DNA of 60,225 bases from Candidatus Paralachnospira sangeri (GCA_904397815.1 CAJFOT010000104.1:1-60225), one strand, 5' to 3'. Positions 8,232 to 17,709 are shown, numbered from the stretch's first letter. Notes: generated from the sequence alone by a model not told the origin. Numbers and translations are program-made.

Positions 8232-9731
8232 ATGGACTATCAGTCCGCAAAAGCTGTTTTATATGATATGATGAAACAGATTAACTACTACGAAAATGTG
8301 ATTATGACACTGTCATGGGATATGCGTGTCAACCTGCCGGTGAAAGCGACAGAATACAGGGGAGATACCATTGGTTTTCTTACCGACAAACAGAATCAGC
8401 TGAAACGGGACCCCCGTCTGGATGAGGCTGCCCGGACAGTGCTGGACAGCAAAGAGGCAGATGACCTGACCATGGCAATGGCGAAGCTGGCCCATGATGA
8501 TTATGTGAAATATATGACCATCCCCAGCGAGCTGGTATCCGGCTATGCCGCCCTGAACCTGAAAGCAGAGATGGTGTGGCAGCAGGCCAGAAAGACCAAT
8601 GATTACCAGCTGTTTAAGCCTTATATGCAGCAGGAATTTGAGTACAAACGGAAATTCGCCGAGGCGATGGGGCAGGGGGATGACCCTATGTCCTATCTGA
8701 TGAGCGAGTGGGAGGAAGGGCTGACAGTACAGAAAATGGACAGCCTGTTCCGGGAACTGAAGGACTTCCTCGTTCCCTTTCTGAGAAAACTGCAGGAAAA
8801 AGGCGCGCCAGGCACCAGAGAAAATATTCAGGGACATTATCCCATCGAAATTCAGCGCAAACTGGTTCATGACATGCTGGAGCAGGTAGGCTATGATTTC
8901 GGCGCAGGCCGGGTAGACGAGAGCGCCCACCCCTACACCACCGCCAATAATATGAACGATATCCGGATTACCACCCGGTATTTTGAGAATGACTTTACCA
9001 ATGCCTGCATTTCTTCTCTTCATGAGACAGGACATGCCCTCTACCGTCAGCATCTGGATCCCCGGCTGAGCGGGACTATGATTGACAGCTCCCCGTCCAT
9101 GGCAGTGGACGAAAGCCAGTCCCGGTATCTGGAAAATGTTATTGGCCGCAGTAAGGAATTCTGGACATGGATGCTGCCCAGAGCTCAGGAGGCATTTCCG
9201 GAACTGAAAAAATTTGATATCGATACATTTTACCGGTATTTCAGCGCAGTACGGCCCACCGCGTCACGGCTGGAATCTGATGAGCTGACCTACAATCTGC
9301 ATATTATCATCCGGTATGAGATTGAAAAACTGCTCTTCGCCGGCGAGATCAGCTATGATGATGTGCCGGGGCTGTGGAATGACAAATATGAGGAATATCT
9401 GGGAATCCGTCCGAAGAACGACAGCGAGGGCGTACTTCAGGATATGCATTGGGCCAGTGGCTATATCGGCTACTTCCAGTGCTATGTGATGGGAAATTTC
9501 TACGACGGCCATTACTACAGCCTGATGAAGAAAGACATTCCCGACATGTACGATCAGGTGGCCCGCGGCTGCTTCGAAAACATCATCAAGTGGCAGACAG
9601 ACCACGTACACAAATACGGACGCCTGTTCACCCCCTCCCAGCTGCTGAAAAACATCGACGGACAGGAGCTGCAGGCGAAATATTACATTGACTATATCAA
9701 CGAAAAATACTCCAAAATCTACGAATTGTGA
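8232..9731 (+). CDS. M32 family carboxypeptidase (Taq type)
   Basis: 499 aa, the usual length for the family. The zinc site HETGH (SSLHETGHALYRQ, about residues 264-276) and the conserved DESQSR and YNLHIIIRYEIEK regions are present. M32 enzymes are cytoplasmic zinc metallocarboxypeptidases that remove C-terminal residues from peptides. Its position directly after a peptide importer, with a strong AGGAGGAGGG site 54 bp downstream of the ATPase gene, suggests it digests the imported peptides. Transcription probably ends in repeat copy B. Confidence 0.95.
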   Translation: MDYQSAKAVLYDMMKQINYYENVIMTLSWDMRVNLPVKATEYRGDTIGFLTDKQNQLKRDPRLDEAARTVLDSKEADDLTMAMAKLAHDDYVKYMTIPSELVSGYAALNLKAEMVWQQARKTNDYQLFKPYMQQEFEYKRKFAEAMGQGDDPMSYLMSEWEEGLTVQKMDSLFRELKDFLVPFLRKLQEKGAPGTRENIQGHYPIEIQRKLVHDMLEQVGYDFGAGRVDESAHPYTTANNMNDIRITTRYFENDFTNACISSLHETGHALYRQHLDPRLSGTMIDSSPSMAVDESQSRYLENVIGRSKEFWTWMLPRAQEAFPELKKFDIDTFYRYFSAVRPTASRLESDELTYNLHIIIRYEIEKLLFAGEISYDDVPGLWNDKYEEYLGIRPKNDSEGVLQDMHWASGYIGYFQCYVMGNFYDGHYYSLMKKDIPDMYDQVARGCFENIIKWQTDHVHKYGRLFTPSQLLKNIDGQELQAKYYIDYINEKYSKIYEL

Positions 9732-9919
9732 TGTGATTTTTGTTCAGGGGGGCTGTCATTCAGTCGGGGGCGGACGGAAGAGCAAATCGGGGAACACCCC
9801 TTCGGACAGTGCCGTCCCAGATCCGCCTTCCCGGGGGCAGGGGTACAGATACAGACTTTGCTCCCGACCTGAACAAATACTGAAAAAATATACGCCTGAT
9901 TTTACAGAACCGGTCTTAC

Positions 9920-9950
9920 ATGAAGAAAAATCCTGATGATTTTTCTTCAT
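9920..9950. terminator. Bidirectional terminator-like hairpin within copy B
   Basis: ATGAAGAAAAATC (9920-9932) and GATTTTTCTTCAT (9938-9950) form a perfect 13-bp stem with a 5-nt loop. It lies between the convergent carboxypeptidase and amidohydrolase genes. Confidence 0.6.
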
Positions 9951-9958
9951 TAAGCCCT

Positions 9959-9987
9959 CGAAAATGAGCGTTGAGCGCTCATTTTCG
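9959..9987. terminator. Second hairpin within copy B
   Basis: CGAAAATGAGCG (9959-9970) pairs perfectly with CGCTCATTTTCG (9976-9987) around a 5-nt loop. With the flanking A and T tracts it could terminate transcription from either side. Confidence 0.6.
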
Positions 9988-10224
9988 TCTGTAAAATCAG
10001 GCGTATATTTTTTCGTATTTGTAATCAGGTCTCCGCATGTCTGTATCTGTACCCCTGTCCCCGGGAAGGCGGATCCGGGACGGCACTGTCCGAAGAGGCG
10101 TTCCCCGATTTGCTCTTCCTGTGGATCGACTGAGTGAAGGAACGAAAAAATTTGCTTGAAACTCTCGCCCGTCGGTTCGTACCTCCCGCCTACTATGCTA
10201 TGAATGGAAGTATCTGTCTGTTTT

Positions 10225-11496
10225 TCAGTCCAGATCCTCACATTTTTCTGTCGGGTATACCACCCCCTCTTTCATGACGAAGGCGCAGTCCAGCAGGGCG
10301 TAAGGGTCGGTGAGGAGATCCCGTTTCCAGGCAGCGATGTCGGCGTATTTGCCAGGTTCGATGGTGCCGATTTTGTCGTCCAGCTGGAGGATTTCCGCGT
10401 TGACCTGGGTTGCTGCGTGGAGAGCGCGGAAGCCGCCCATACCGCTTTCCATCCATGCTTTGTATTCGTAACCGCTTTCGTAGCACATATGGGTGGCTAC
10501 CTGGTCGGTGCCGTAGCCCAGCTTCATATTGGAATTCTTAATCACTTCACGGCCCTTCTGAAGCATGTCTTTGTAGTATTCCAGTTTTTCCCGGTATTCC
10601 GGCTGTTTGGTCTGGATCAGGACCGGATCGTAGTGGACGGCATCCTCATAAGGACAGAAGGTGGGAACCACATATACATTCTGTTCCGCTACCATCTGGG
10701 CGGTTTCTTCATCGATCAGTGAACAGTGCTCCAGGCCGTCGATGCCGTATTTCAGCAGTTTTCGGATGTGGTCGCTGCGGTATACATGGGCGGTGACGGT
10801 TTTGCCCCACTCATGAGCGGTTGTGATGACAGCTTCCATTTCCTCATCATTGATCTGCTGCTGCATCGGGTTGTCGTTGGGGGTAAAGAATCCTCCTGTG
10901 GCCATCAGCTTAATAAAGTCCGCGCCGTATTTGATCTCTTCTCTGACAGCGTGAGCGAAAAATGCCTTTCCTGACCCCAGACTCTGGTACTGCCCCATCA
11001 GATAGTGAGAGAGGGCAGGGTTTCTGGAAAAGCCCTGGGACAGATCGCCGTGGCTGCCGGCTGTGCACAGAAGACGGGGCGCCGCTACGATGCGTGAGCC
11101 GGTAAAATAGCCTTTTTCGATGGATCGCTTGACATCCAGGACGCCGAAACTGTTGCTGGTGATGCCGCCCATATGGCGCACTGTGGTAAAGCCTCTGGAC
11201 AGGGTTTTCTGTACGCTGTGGAGAATTGCCAGAGTTTTGGCTTCCTCTGAGTTATCGTATACCTCCTGGCGGATGGTGTGCCAGTCGAAGTAGTCCAGGT
11301 GAATATGGGCATCGATCATGCCTGGAGTGACTGTCGCGTCGGATAAGTCGATGATTTCGGCGGATTCCGGTATCTCCAGGTCAGCGCCGACAGCGGCGAT
11401 CTGGTTCCCCTCCACCAGTATTTTCTGATTTTCTTTCAGCTCTGCGTGGATACCGTCATATAATTTTCCGCAGAGAATCACTTTTAATGATTTCAT
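10225..11496 (-). CDS. Metal-dependent amidohydrolase (dipeptidase/imidazolonepropionase-like)
   Basis: 423 aa. Amidohydrolase-superfamily barrel with the HxH motif in DAHIHLDYFDW, the probable carbamylated metal-bridging Lys in DFIKLMATGG, later metal His residues in TAHVYRSDHIR and GLEHCSLIDEE, and the catalytic Asp in LGYGTDQV. This subgroup includes Xaa-Pro and Xaa-Arg dipeptidases and related deaminases, so the substrate is uncertain. Peptides are favoured by the neighbouring importer and M32 peptidase. The start at 11496 has AAGGAG upstream; an ATG at 11532 is less well placed. Confidence 0.88.
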   Translation of the reverse strand: MKSLKVILCGKLYDGIHAELKENQKILVEGNQIAAVGADLEIPESAEIIDLSDATVTPGMIDAHIHLDYFDWHTIRQEVYDNSEEAKTLAILHSVQKTLSRGFTTVRHMGGITSNSFGVLDVKRSIEKGYFTGSRIVAAPRLLCTAGSHGDLSQGFSRNPALSHYLMGQYQSLGSGKAFFAHAVREEIKYGADFIKLMATGGFFTPNDNPMQQQINDEEMEAVITTAHEWGKTVTAHVYRSDHIRKLLKYGIDGLEHCSLIDEETAQMVAEQNVYVVPTFCPYEDAVHYDPVLIQTKQPEYREKLEYYKDMLQKGREVIKNSNMKLGYGTDQVATHMCYESGYEYKAWMESGMGGFRALHAATQVNAEILQLDDKIGTIEPGKYADIAAWKRDLLTDPYALLDCAFVMKEGVVYPTEKCEDLD

Positions 11497-11618
11497 ATTG
11501 CTCCTTTCTGCAGAGATGTTCTGTTCTTTCAAAACTTTATGTATAGTTTAGCATTGTTGTACCGGAATGTCCAGCAGATCAGAGATGTCTGTATTAGACA
11601 AATCAGAACTTCTGGGAG

Positions 11619-11647
11619 TTCACAAAACATAATACTTATGATAGAAT
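11619..11647 (+). promoter_or_regulatory. Promoter of the degV-family gene
   Basis: TTCACA (11619-11624), a 17-bp spacer, then TAGAAT (11642-11647), about 80 bp before the GTG start. Confidence 0.65.
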
Positions 11648-11728
11648 GATACTCAGCACCATATTGGAGAGCGCGGAGCCGATGCCTGCAAAACAGGCAG
11701 AATGTAAAAGATAAAGGAGAACTGGATT

Positions 11729-12619
11729 GTGAGTAAAATAGCGATTGTGACAGACAGTAACAGTGGAATCACCCAGGCTCAGGGAAAGGAACTGGGGATT
11801 TCTGTTGTGCCGATGCCTTTTTTTATCAACGGAGAAACTTATTATGAGGATATTAACCTGACCCAGGAGGAGTTTTATAAAAAACTGGAGGAAGGGGCAG
11901 AAATTTCTACATCACAGCCTTCTGTCGGAGATATTCTGGAACTGTGGAACCGTCTGCTGGAATCTTATGATGAAATTGTTCATATTCCGATGTCCAGCGG
12001 TCTGAGCAGTACCTGCGGTACAGCGGTGATGCTGTCTGAGGATTTCGGCGGGAAAGTTCAGGTGGTGGACAACCAGAGAATTTCTGTGACCCAGAAACAG
12101 TCGGTTCTGGATGCCATGGCGATGGCGGAACGAGGCATGAATGCGGCTGAGATCAAAGAATATCTGGAAAAGACAAAGTTCGATTCTACCATTTATATCA
12201 CAGTGGCTACTTTAAAGTATTTGAAAAAGGGCGGTAGGATCACCCCGGCTGCGGCTGCCCTGGGCACCCTTCTGCGGATTAAGCCGGTTCTGCAGATTCA
12301 GGGAGAAAAGCTGGATGCCTTCGCCAAGGCCCGCACACTGAAGCAGGCGAAAACCCTTATGATTGAAGCAATTCAGTCTGACTGCAAAAACCGGTTTCAC
12401 GCTGCTGATGACGCTCATGACGTATGGATACAGATGGCTTACACAGGTACCCGGGAGGAAATCGATCTGTTTAGGGAAGAAGTGCAGGCAGTATATCCCG
12501 GTCATGAGATTACAGTAGATCCTCTTTCTCTAAGCGTTTCATGCCATATCGGTCCCGGGGCGATTGCAGTAACCGCGACGAAGAAAATGGCAGAGCAGAG
12601 AGCCGGGAACATTTCCTGA
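11729..12619 (+). CDS. DegV family fatty-acid-binding protein
   Basis: 296 aa. The N-terminal IAIVTDSNSGI, the central HIPMSSGLSSTCGTA (with the Ser contacting the lipid carboxylate) and the SLSVSCHIGPGAIAV C-terminus are the family signature. DegV (FakB) proteins hold a fatty acid for phosphorylation by the FakA kinase in phospholipid synthesis. No fakA is nearby. Translation starts at GTG after AAAGGAGA. Confidence 0.93.
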   Translation: MSKIAIVTDSNSGITQAQGKELGISVVPMPFFINGETYYEDINLTQEEFYKKLEEGAEISTSQPSVGDILELWNRLLESYDEIVHIPMSSGLSSTCGTAVMLSEDFGGKVQVVDNQRISVTQKQSVLDAMAMAERGMNAAEIKEYLEKTKFDSTIYITVATLKYLKKGGRITPAAAALGTLLRIKPVLQIQGEKLDAFAKARTLKQAKTLMIEAIQSDCKNRFHAADDAHDVWIQMAYTGTREEIDLFREEVQAVYPGHEITVDPLSLSVSCHIGPGAIAVTATKKMAEQRAGNIS

Positions 12620-12683
12620 AACCGGCCGCAAAAGAAAAGGGCAGGAAAAAAGATAAGAAAAGGGGATCGGAAAAACAGATGAG

Positions 12684-12722
12684 GGAGAGCCGCCGGAAAC
12701 AGGGACGTTTCGGCGGCTCTCC
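12684..12722 (+). terminator. Rho-independent terminator after the degV-family gene
   Basis: GGAGAGCCGCC pairs with GGCGGCTCTCC around an inner GAAAC/GTTTC extension and a short loop, followed by TTTATAAAA. It also faces the end of the convergent SDR gene. Confidence 0.75.
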
Positions 12723-12801
12723 TTTATAAAAGGAAACTTCGCCTGGCGCGAGCGTTCCGCAGGCGGAATCCTTTGGTATAGTATGAACAGAAGTATGACC
12801 G

Positions 12802-13539
12802 TCAGATCCAGGCGCCGTCCAGAGCAATTACCTGTCCGGTCAGATAATTGCTTTTGTAAGCCAGGTGGTATACCAGGTCTGCCACCTCTTCTGCTTTCCC
12901 CAGTCTGCCCGATGGGATTTCGTCAATCAGCGCAAGAAGATCCTCATCAGACATCCAGTGGTTCATTTCTGTGTCGATAGCGCCGCAGGCGACAGCGTTT
13001 ACCTGTATGCCGCTGGGAGCCAGCTCTTTGGCCAACGCTTTGGTGAAAGCGTTAATGCCGCCCTTGGTGGCAGAATAGGCTACCTCACAGGAAGCGCCTG
13101 CGCTGCCCCATACCGATGAGATATTAATGATTTTTCCGCATTGATTCTTTACCATATCCGGGATTGCCAGCCGGCAGCAGTTAAATACAGAGGTCAGGTT
13201 GGTGCGCACGATCCGGTCCCAGTCCTCAGGCTTCATATCCTGCAGCAGGCCGATGTAGGAAATCCCTGCGTTATTAACCAGCACATCCAGACTTCCGAAC
13301 ATTTTCTGGATTTTCTCAAATATTTCCCTGCATTCCTGGAAATTCCCCACGTCTCCCAGGCAGGCCAGGCAGGGAACCTGATAGGATTCGATATCCCGCT
13401 TTACCTGAGCCAGCATGTCTTCATGAGACGGGTTCACACAGTTAATGACGACACGGTAACCTTTCTTGGCGAATTTAACAGCGATTGCCTTTCCGATGCC
13501 CCGGGATGCTCCTGTTACCAGTACAGTTTTTTTGCTCAT
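12802..13539 (-). CDS. Short-chain dehydrogenase/reductase, FabG-like
   Basis: 245 aa. The Rossmann glycine motif TGASRGIG, NNAG, catalytic Ser (INISSVWG) and YSATK (Tyr-x3-Lys) are complete, giving an NAD(P)H-dependent oxidoreductase of the 3-oxoacyl-ACP reductase type. The Met at 13539 begins the standard MSKKTVLVTGASRG; the in-frame ATG at 13641 adds about 34 unlikely residues. It is alone and not in a fatty-acid operon, so its true substrate is unknown. Confidence 0.92.
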   Translation of the reverse strand: MSKKTVLVTGASRGIGKAIAVKFAKKGYRVVINCVNPSHEDMLAQVKRDIESYQVPCLACLGDVGNFQECREIFEKIQKMFGSLDVLVNNAGISYIGLLQDMKPEDWDRIVRTNLTSVFNCCRLAIPDMVKNQCGKIINISSVWGSAGASCEVAYSATKGGINAFTKALAKELAPSGIQVNAVACGAIDTEMNHWMSDEDLLALIDEIPSGRLGKAEEVADLVYHLAYKSNYLTGQVIALDGAWI

Positions 13540-13675
13540 AAATGACACCGTCCTTTCTTTCTCTATTTTAACACGATTTCCAAAATGATGATACATAAAA
13601 AGCGGGTTCTGTGCTATACTGAACGTAGTGCCGCGGCGCACAGGAAATAACTGATAACTTTTACGGAGGAGCGAG

Positions 13676-14596
13676 ATGGCAAGACTGTATGATTTGATTA
13701 TAATCGGTTCCGGGCCTGCAGGTCTGGCAGCGGCTATTTATGCCCAGCGGGCCAGGATTGATACGCTGGTGATAGAAAAGGAAATGATGAGCGGAGGACA
13801 GGTGGTCAATACCTATGAGGTGGATAATTATCCGGGTTTGAAAGGAATCAATGGTTTTGATATGGCCGTGAAATTCCGGTCCCACGCTGAGGAACTGGGA
13901 GCGGTTTTCACCGAGGAACAGGTGACTGGCGTGGAGCGGGAAGGAGACAGATATGTGGTAAAATGTGCCGGTCATGACTATCAAACCCGCACTGTCATTC
14001 TGGCTTCCGGCGCCTCTCACAGAAAGCTGGGTGTGCCGGGGGAGGAAGAATTGACCGGAAAGGGCGTCAGCTACTGTGCTACCTGTGACGGGGCTTTTTT
14101 TCGGAATAAAACCGCGGCAGTGGTAGGGGGAGGAGATGTGGCTGTAGAGGATGCGATCTTTCTGGCCAGAATGTGTGAAAAAGTGTACGTTGTTCACCGG
14201 AGAGATGAGCTGAGAGCTGCCAAAAGCCTCCAGGAGAAGCTGCTTTCTCTGTCCAATGTAGAAATGGTATGGAATACAACTGTGGAGCAGATCAATGGTA
14301 CGGACACGGTAGAATCGCTCACTGTAAAAAACAAGATTACCGGCCGGCAGGATACGCTGGAAACCAATGGCGTGTTTATTGCGGTAGGTATTACACCATG
14401 CAGTGAAGCCTTTCGAGGACTGGCGGAGCAGGACGGACAGGGATATATCAAAGCGGGTGAGGACTGCTGTACATCATCGCCCGGAGTATTTGCGGCGGGA
14501 GATGTCAGGACGAAAATGCTTCGGCAGATTATTACAGCGGCTGCGGACGGCGCAAATGCTGTCACTTCAGTTGAACGCTATCTGCTGGGACAGTAA
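13676..14596 (+). CDS. trxB: Thioredoxin reductase
   Basis: 306 aa. The FAD motif GSGPAGLAAAIYAQRA near the N-terminus, the redox-active CATC disulfide (CATCDGAFF, about residue 136), the NADPH motif GGGDVAVEDA and the C-terminal FAD motif GVFAAGDVR are all present. It transfers electrons from NADPH to thioredoxin. It is transcribed away from the SDR gene, with a TGC-TATACT extended -10 at 13615-13620. RBS CGGAGGAGCG. No thioredoxin gene is adjacent. Confidence 0.95.
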   Translation: MARLYDLIIIGSGPAGLAAAIYAQRARIDTLVIEKEMMSGGQVVNTYEVDNYPGLKGINGFDMAVKFRSHAEELGAVFTEEQVTGVEREGDRYVVKCAGHDYQTRTVILASGASHRKLGVPGEEELTGKGVSYCATCDGAFFRNKTAAVVGGGDVAVEDAIFLARMCEKVYVVHRRDELRAAKSLQEKLLSLSNVEMVWNTTVEQINGTDTVESLTVKNKITGRQDTLETNGVFIAVGITPCSEAFRGLAEQDGQGYIKAGEDCCTSSPGVFAAGDVRTKMLRQIITAAADGANAVTSVERYLLGQ

Positions 14597-14650
14597 ACCT
14601 TACAAAAAAATTAATTTTTATGGTAAATTCTTCACATTCCCTCCAATCGG

Positions 14651-14679
14651 TTGACAAGAAAAAAACCATTTGCTATAAT
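14651..14679 (+). promoter_or_regulatory. Consensus sigma-A promoter of the NlpC/P60 gene
   Basis: Perfect TTGACA (14651-14656), a 17-bp spacer and perfect TATAAT (14674-14679) with a TGC extended -10. This is one of the strongest promoters in the window. Confidence 0.92.
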
Positions 14680-14740
14680 TGCATAGAAAGTTAATAATTT
14701 TGTAACATTTACGTGAAAGAGTTAACAATTGGAGGTACCA

Positions 14741-16297
14741 ATGAAATATAATAAGAAAAAAGGAACTGTGGCAGCAGCATGTGTCTGTGCGGCGGCAGCG
14801 ATTACTGTCGCTTCTTTTATGCCTATGTCGGCCAGGGCGGCGTCAACGTCTTTTCTGCCGATGGATACGGCGCTGGCAGGTATCTCAGTTCCTTTGAATA
14901 ATTACTATGCCAGCAGCATGGAGCCTGAGAAGGAGCTGAAAGAATTCCTGGCAAATAAGACTTCTGTTTCATCAAATACTGCGGAGTCTCAGCCCGGTGA
15001 AGAAACGCAGGAAACAACGGATCAGCAGGAAAACGGCGAGACAGACACTGCAGAGGGCGAGACAGAAACAGCAGCTGAGACAACGGCGGAATCCACAGAA
15101 GCAGAGGAAACGACGGCAGTTGAGACAGAGGAGGCATCTCCCTATGATACCATTGCCATCACCCGGGTGACTAATTATGTCAATATTCGTGACGCGGCGA
15201 CGACAGAGGGCAATGTAGTAGGCAAAATTTATAACAATGCTGCTGCCACGATACTGGATACGGTAGACGGCGAGGACGGCCAGTGGTATTACATAGAATC
15301 AGGCAATGTAAAGGGCTATATGAAGGCAGAGTTTTTCGTAACCGGTCAGGAAGCGGAGACTATTGCAAAAGAAGTGGGAACGGTATGGGCAAGGACGACG
15401 GCGGTTACCCTGAAACTTCGTGAAGAGCCCAGTACAGACAGCCGTGTTCTTACCTTGCTGGCTCAGGGTGAGACCTACCTGGTAAGCGAAGAGAATATTG
15501 TAAATGAAGCAGGTGAAAGCTTCATTAAAGTGCTTGTAAATGCCGGTGAAACAGAAGAGGATAATCTGGTCGGTTATATTTCCAGCGATTATGCTGATGT
15601 ATATGTAGAATTTGAAGAGGCAATTTCCAAGGAAGAGGAAGAAGCGGAACTGGCCCGGATTGAGCAGCTGAAGGAAGAAGAGGAAGCTGCGAGAAAGCGG
15701 ATGGAGGAAGAAAAGAAACGTCAGGAAGAAGCTTCCAAAGCTGCAGCGACTACTACTCAGACAACTACCACCCAGGCGCCTTCTACGACAGCAGCCGAGA
15801 GTTCTACTGCGGCAGCAGGCAGCGGTGAAGGAACCACACAGGCCCAGACGGAAACGACGACACAGGCACAGACGACAACTGAGGCGCCGACAACTCAGGC
15901 GGAAACTCAGGCACCGTCCAGCGGCAGCAGCGCTACCAGGGATGCGATCGTGGCCAGAGCACAGCAGTTTGTCGGAAATCTGGCTTATGTATGGGGCGGC
16001 ACCAGCTTAAGCAGCGGTGTTGACTGCTCAGGCTTTACATATGCGATATTCCGTGAATATGGAATTACCCTCCCCAGAGATTCCAGGAGCCAGGCAGCTG
16101 GCGGAACCAGTATCAGCAGAGGCGAGCTGCAGGCCGGGGATCTGGTATTTTACGCAAACAGCAGCGGGACCATTAATCATGTAGGTCTGTATATCGGCGG
16201 CGGTCAGATCGTCCATGCGGCCAACAGAGCAACCGGTGTCAGAATTTCCAGTGTAGATTATGCGACACCTGTTAAATATGCAAGATATATTAACTGA
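14741..16297 (+). CDS. Secreted SH3b-SH3b-NlpC/P60 cell-wall hydrolase
   Basis: 518 aa. A signal peptide of about 32 residues ends near SARA. An acidic Glu/Thr-rich linker, two bacterial SH3 domains (TNYVNIRDAATTEGNVVGKI and VTLKLREEPSTDSRVLTLL), a charged helical stretch rich in Glu and Lys, and a Thr/Gln/Ala-rich flexible linker follow. The C-terminal NlpC/P60 domain has the catalytic triad in DCSGF (Cys), NHVGLYIG (His) and VHAAN (His). It probably cleaves peptidoglycan stem peptides during wall turnover. The start at 14741 follows GGAGG with ideal spacing. Confidence 0.95.
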   Translation: MKYNKKKGTVAAACVCAAAAITVASFMPMSARAASTSFLPMDTALAGISVPLNNYYASSMEPEKELKEFLANKTSVSSNTAESQPGEETQETTDQQENGETDTAEGETETAAETTAESTEAEETTAVETEEASPYDTIAITRVTNYVNIRDAATTEGNVVGKIYNNAAATILDTVDGEDGQWYYIESGNVKGYMKAEFFVTGQEAETIAKEVGTVWARTTAVTLKLREEPSTDSRVLTLLAQGETYLVSEENIVNEAGESFIKVLVNAGETEEDNLVGYISSDYADVYVEFEEAISKEEEEAELARIEQLKEEEEAARKRMEEEKKRQEEASKAAATTTQTTTTQAPSTTAAESSTAAAGSGEGTTQAQTETTTQAQTTTEAPTTQAETQAPSSGSSATRDAIVARAQQFVGNLAYVWGGTSLSSGVDCSGFTYAIFREYGITLPRDSRSQAAGGTSISRGELQAGDLVFYANSSGTINHVGLYIGGGQIVHAANRATGVRISSVDYATPVKYARYIN

Positions 16298-16324
16298 CGT
16301 ATATGAAGAATATGTGATATAAAA

Positions 16325-16373
16325 AAAATCCTGTCAGGACAAGCGGGTTAACAGCTTCCTGCCAGGATTTTTT
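16325..16373 (+). terminator. Rho-independent terminator after the NlpC/P60 gene
   Basis: AAAATCCTGTCAGGA pairs with TCCTGCCAGGATTTT (one mismatch) and ends in a T run. Confidence 0.85.
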
Positions 16374-16413
16374 GCATTCCTTCAGGTTATAGATTTCTAT
16401 TCAACTTAGGTAT

Positions 16414-16442
16414 TTTACAGCGATTCTTTTTTATGCTATGAT
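16414..16442 (+). promoter_or_regulatory. Promoter of the broken beta-lactamase-family gene
   Basis: TTTACA (16414-16419), a 17-bp spacer and TATGAT (16437-16442) with a TGC extended -10. Confidence 0.6.
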
Positions 16443-16468
16443 TTTTCAAAAGTTTTAGGAGGAATGTG

Positions 16469-17482
16469 ATGATCAGGAAAAAGTTTTTCATTTTAGTTTG
16501 CATATTGACATTTGCCCTGGCATTAAACGGCTGTTCCACATCCTCAGGAGAGGAAACGACAGCCGCCGGCGAGACGGAGGCCGTTTCGGAAACTGCCCAG
16601 TCAGCAGAGGAGACAGAGGCAGTGACGGAAACGGCGGCAGAAACCAGCGCGGCGGAGACAGAAAGCCAGACCGGAGAGACTGCTGATGAGGCGAGCAGCG
16701 CTGCAGAGACGGAAACCGCAGAAGAGGAAACAGAGGCGGCCCAGTCGGAGTGGACATGGCAGCATGATGCTCCGGAAAACCATGGGGTAGATACGGCGAT
16801 GCTGGAAACCCTGCACGCCGGACTGGACGAAGTGCCGGTACTGACATCGGTTATCGTAAAGGATGGGTATATCGTTGATGAATATTATAAGGACGGCTAT
16901 AACGCAGACAGCGTATTCGTGCTAAATTCCTGCTCCAAGAGCGTGACCAGCGCTCTGATCGGCATCGCCATCGATGAGGGCTACATCGAAAGTGTGGATG
17001 TGCCGATATCGGAATATTTTCCGCAGCTTCTGGAATCGGATAGTTCCTATGCCCAGGAGATTACGATATGGAATCTTCTGACCCATACCTCCGGTATTGA
17101 TTTCGGTGACACTGAGTACTGGGACGCATGGCGCGGCTCCGACAACTGGGTGGAATTTGCGCTGAATCAGCTGATCACCTCAGAGCCGGGAACTGTATTC
17201 AACTATTCAACAGCCGGCACCCATCTGCTGTCAGCGATCCTTCAGGAGGCAACTGGCATGACAGCATATGAGTTCGGAAAAGAGCATCTCTTTGACCCGG
17301 TGGGTATGGACAGCGTGGAATGCTCCACAGACGCCCAGGGAATCTCCGACGGCGGCAACGGATTTTTGTCAAAGCATTCTGAAGGTACTGGGAGAGGGAA
17401 TATATTTAAAGAAGTGGAATCAAAACGATTATTTTTATTCCCACAGCTTTTCGAATCAGACTGTTTCGGTGACTTACATTAA
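16469..17482 (+). pseudogene. Serine hydrolase / class C beta-lactamase-family lipoprotein, 3' end lost
   Basis: The open frame of 337 aa begins with a lipoprotein signal (LNGC lipobox) and a long Thr/Glu/Ala-rich linker like that of the preceding NlpC protein. A beta-lactamase/transpeptidase-like fold follows, with the nucleophile in LNSCSKSVTSALIG (Ser-x2-Lys as SCSK or SKSV), the Tyr motif YSTAGTHLLSAI and the conserved HLFDPVGMDS. Similarity stops after about SDGGNGF near 17366. The C-terminal third, which holds the His/Lys-x-Gly motif and the last helices, is replaced by unrelated sequence. It is therefore probably inactive. The ATG at 16469 follows AGGAGG at 6 bp. Confidence 0.8.
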
Positions 17483-17709
17483 AATTATTTTTGCAGAGGG
17501 GAACGAGAAAAAGTCATATATTACTCTGTACTCTGACGGAATTGCGATTATAGATGGGATTTTTGTCCGATGCTGTGGTGTGAATTTGTCAAATGAGGAT
17601 TTATTTTGGCTGGTCCGCAGTATTTTGGACAGCGGCGGCATATTTCAGCAATCACTATTATCCGTCTGATTTTCTATATTTGCATAAATTATTAGAAAAA
17701 TATAGATAA
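17363..17709 (+). pseudogene. Frameshifted remnant of an unrecognised gene fused to the broken hydrolase gene
   Basis: From about 17363 a second frame reads as plausible protein (CQSILKVLGEGIYLKKW, then SVTYIKIIFAEGNEKKSY and SNEDLFWLVRSILDSGG). Near 17635 the coding character moves to the next frame (YFSNHYYPSDFLYLHKLLEK) and ends at a TAA at 17707. It has no start or ribosome site of its own, so it is the 3' end of a gene joined by deletion or recombination. I do not recognise the family. Confidence 0.5.

Larger units (their letters stand above)
9733..10190. repeat. Dispersed intergenic repeat, copy B: long imperfect palindrome
   Basis: Fills the 493-bp gap between two convergent genes. 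The outer arms GAAGAGCAAATCGGGGAAC (9777-9795) and its complement (10100-10118) bracket a near-complete mirror of roughly 150 bp per side, centred near 9948. Inside it sit two compact hairpins. The right half is a diverged copy of the left half in inverse orientation. The left half read on the minus strand matches copy A over bases 1-83. No open reading frame, transposase or direct target duplication was seen. Confidence 0.85.

Noticed and set aside
9688-10241. Small open frames inside repeat copy B
   Set aside because: They are mirror translations of the two inverted halves and resemble no protein; no ribosome sites.
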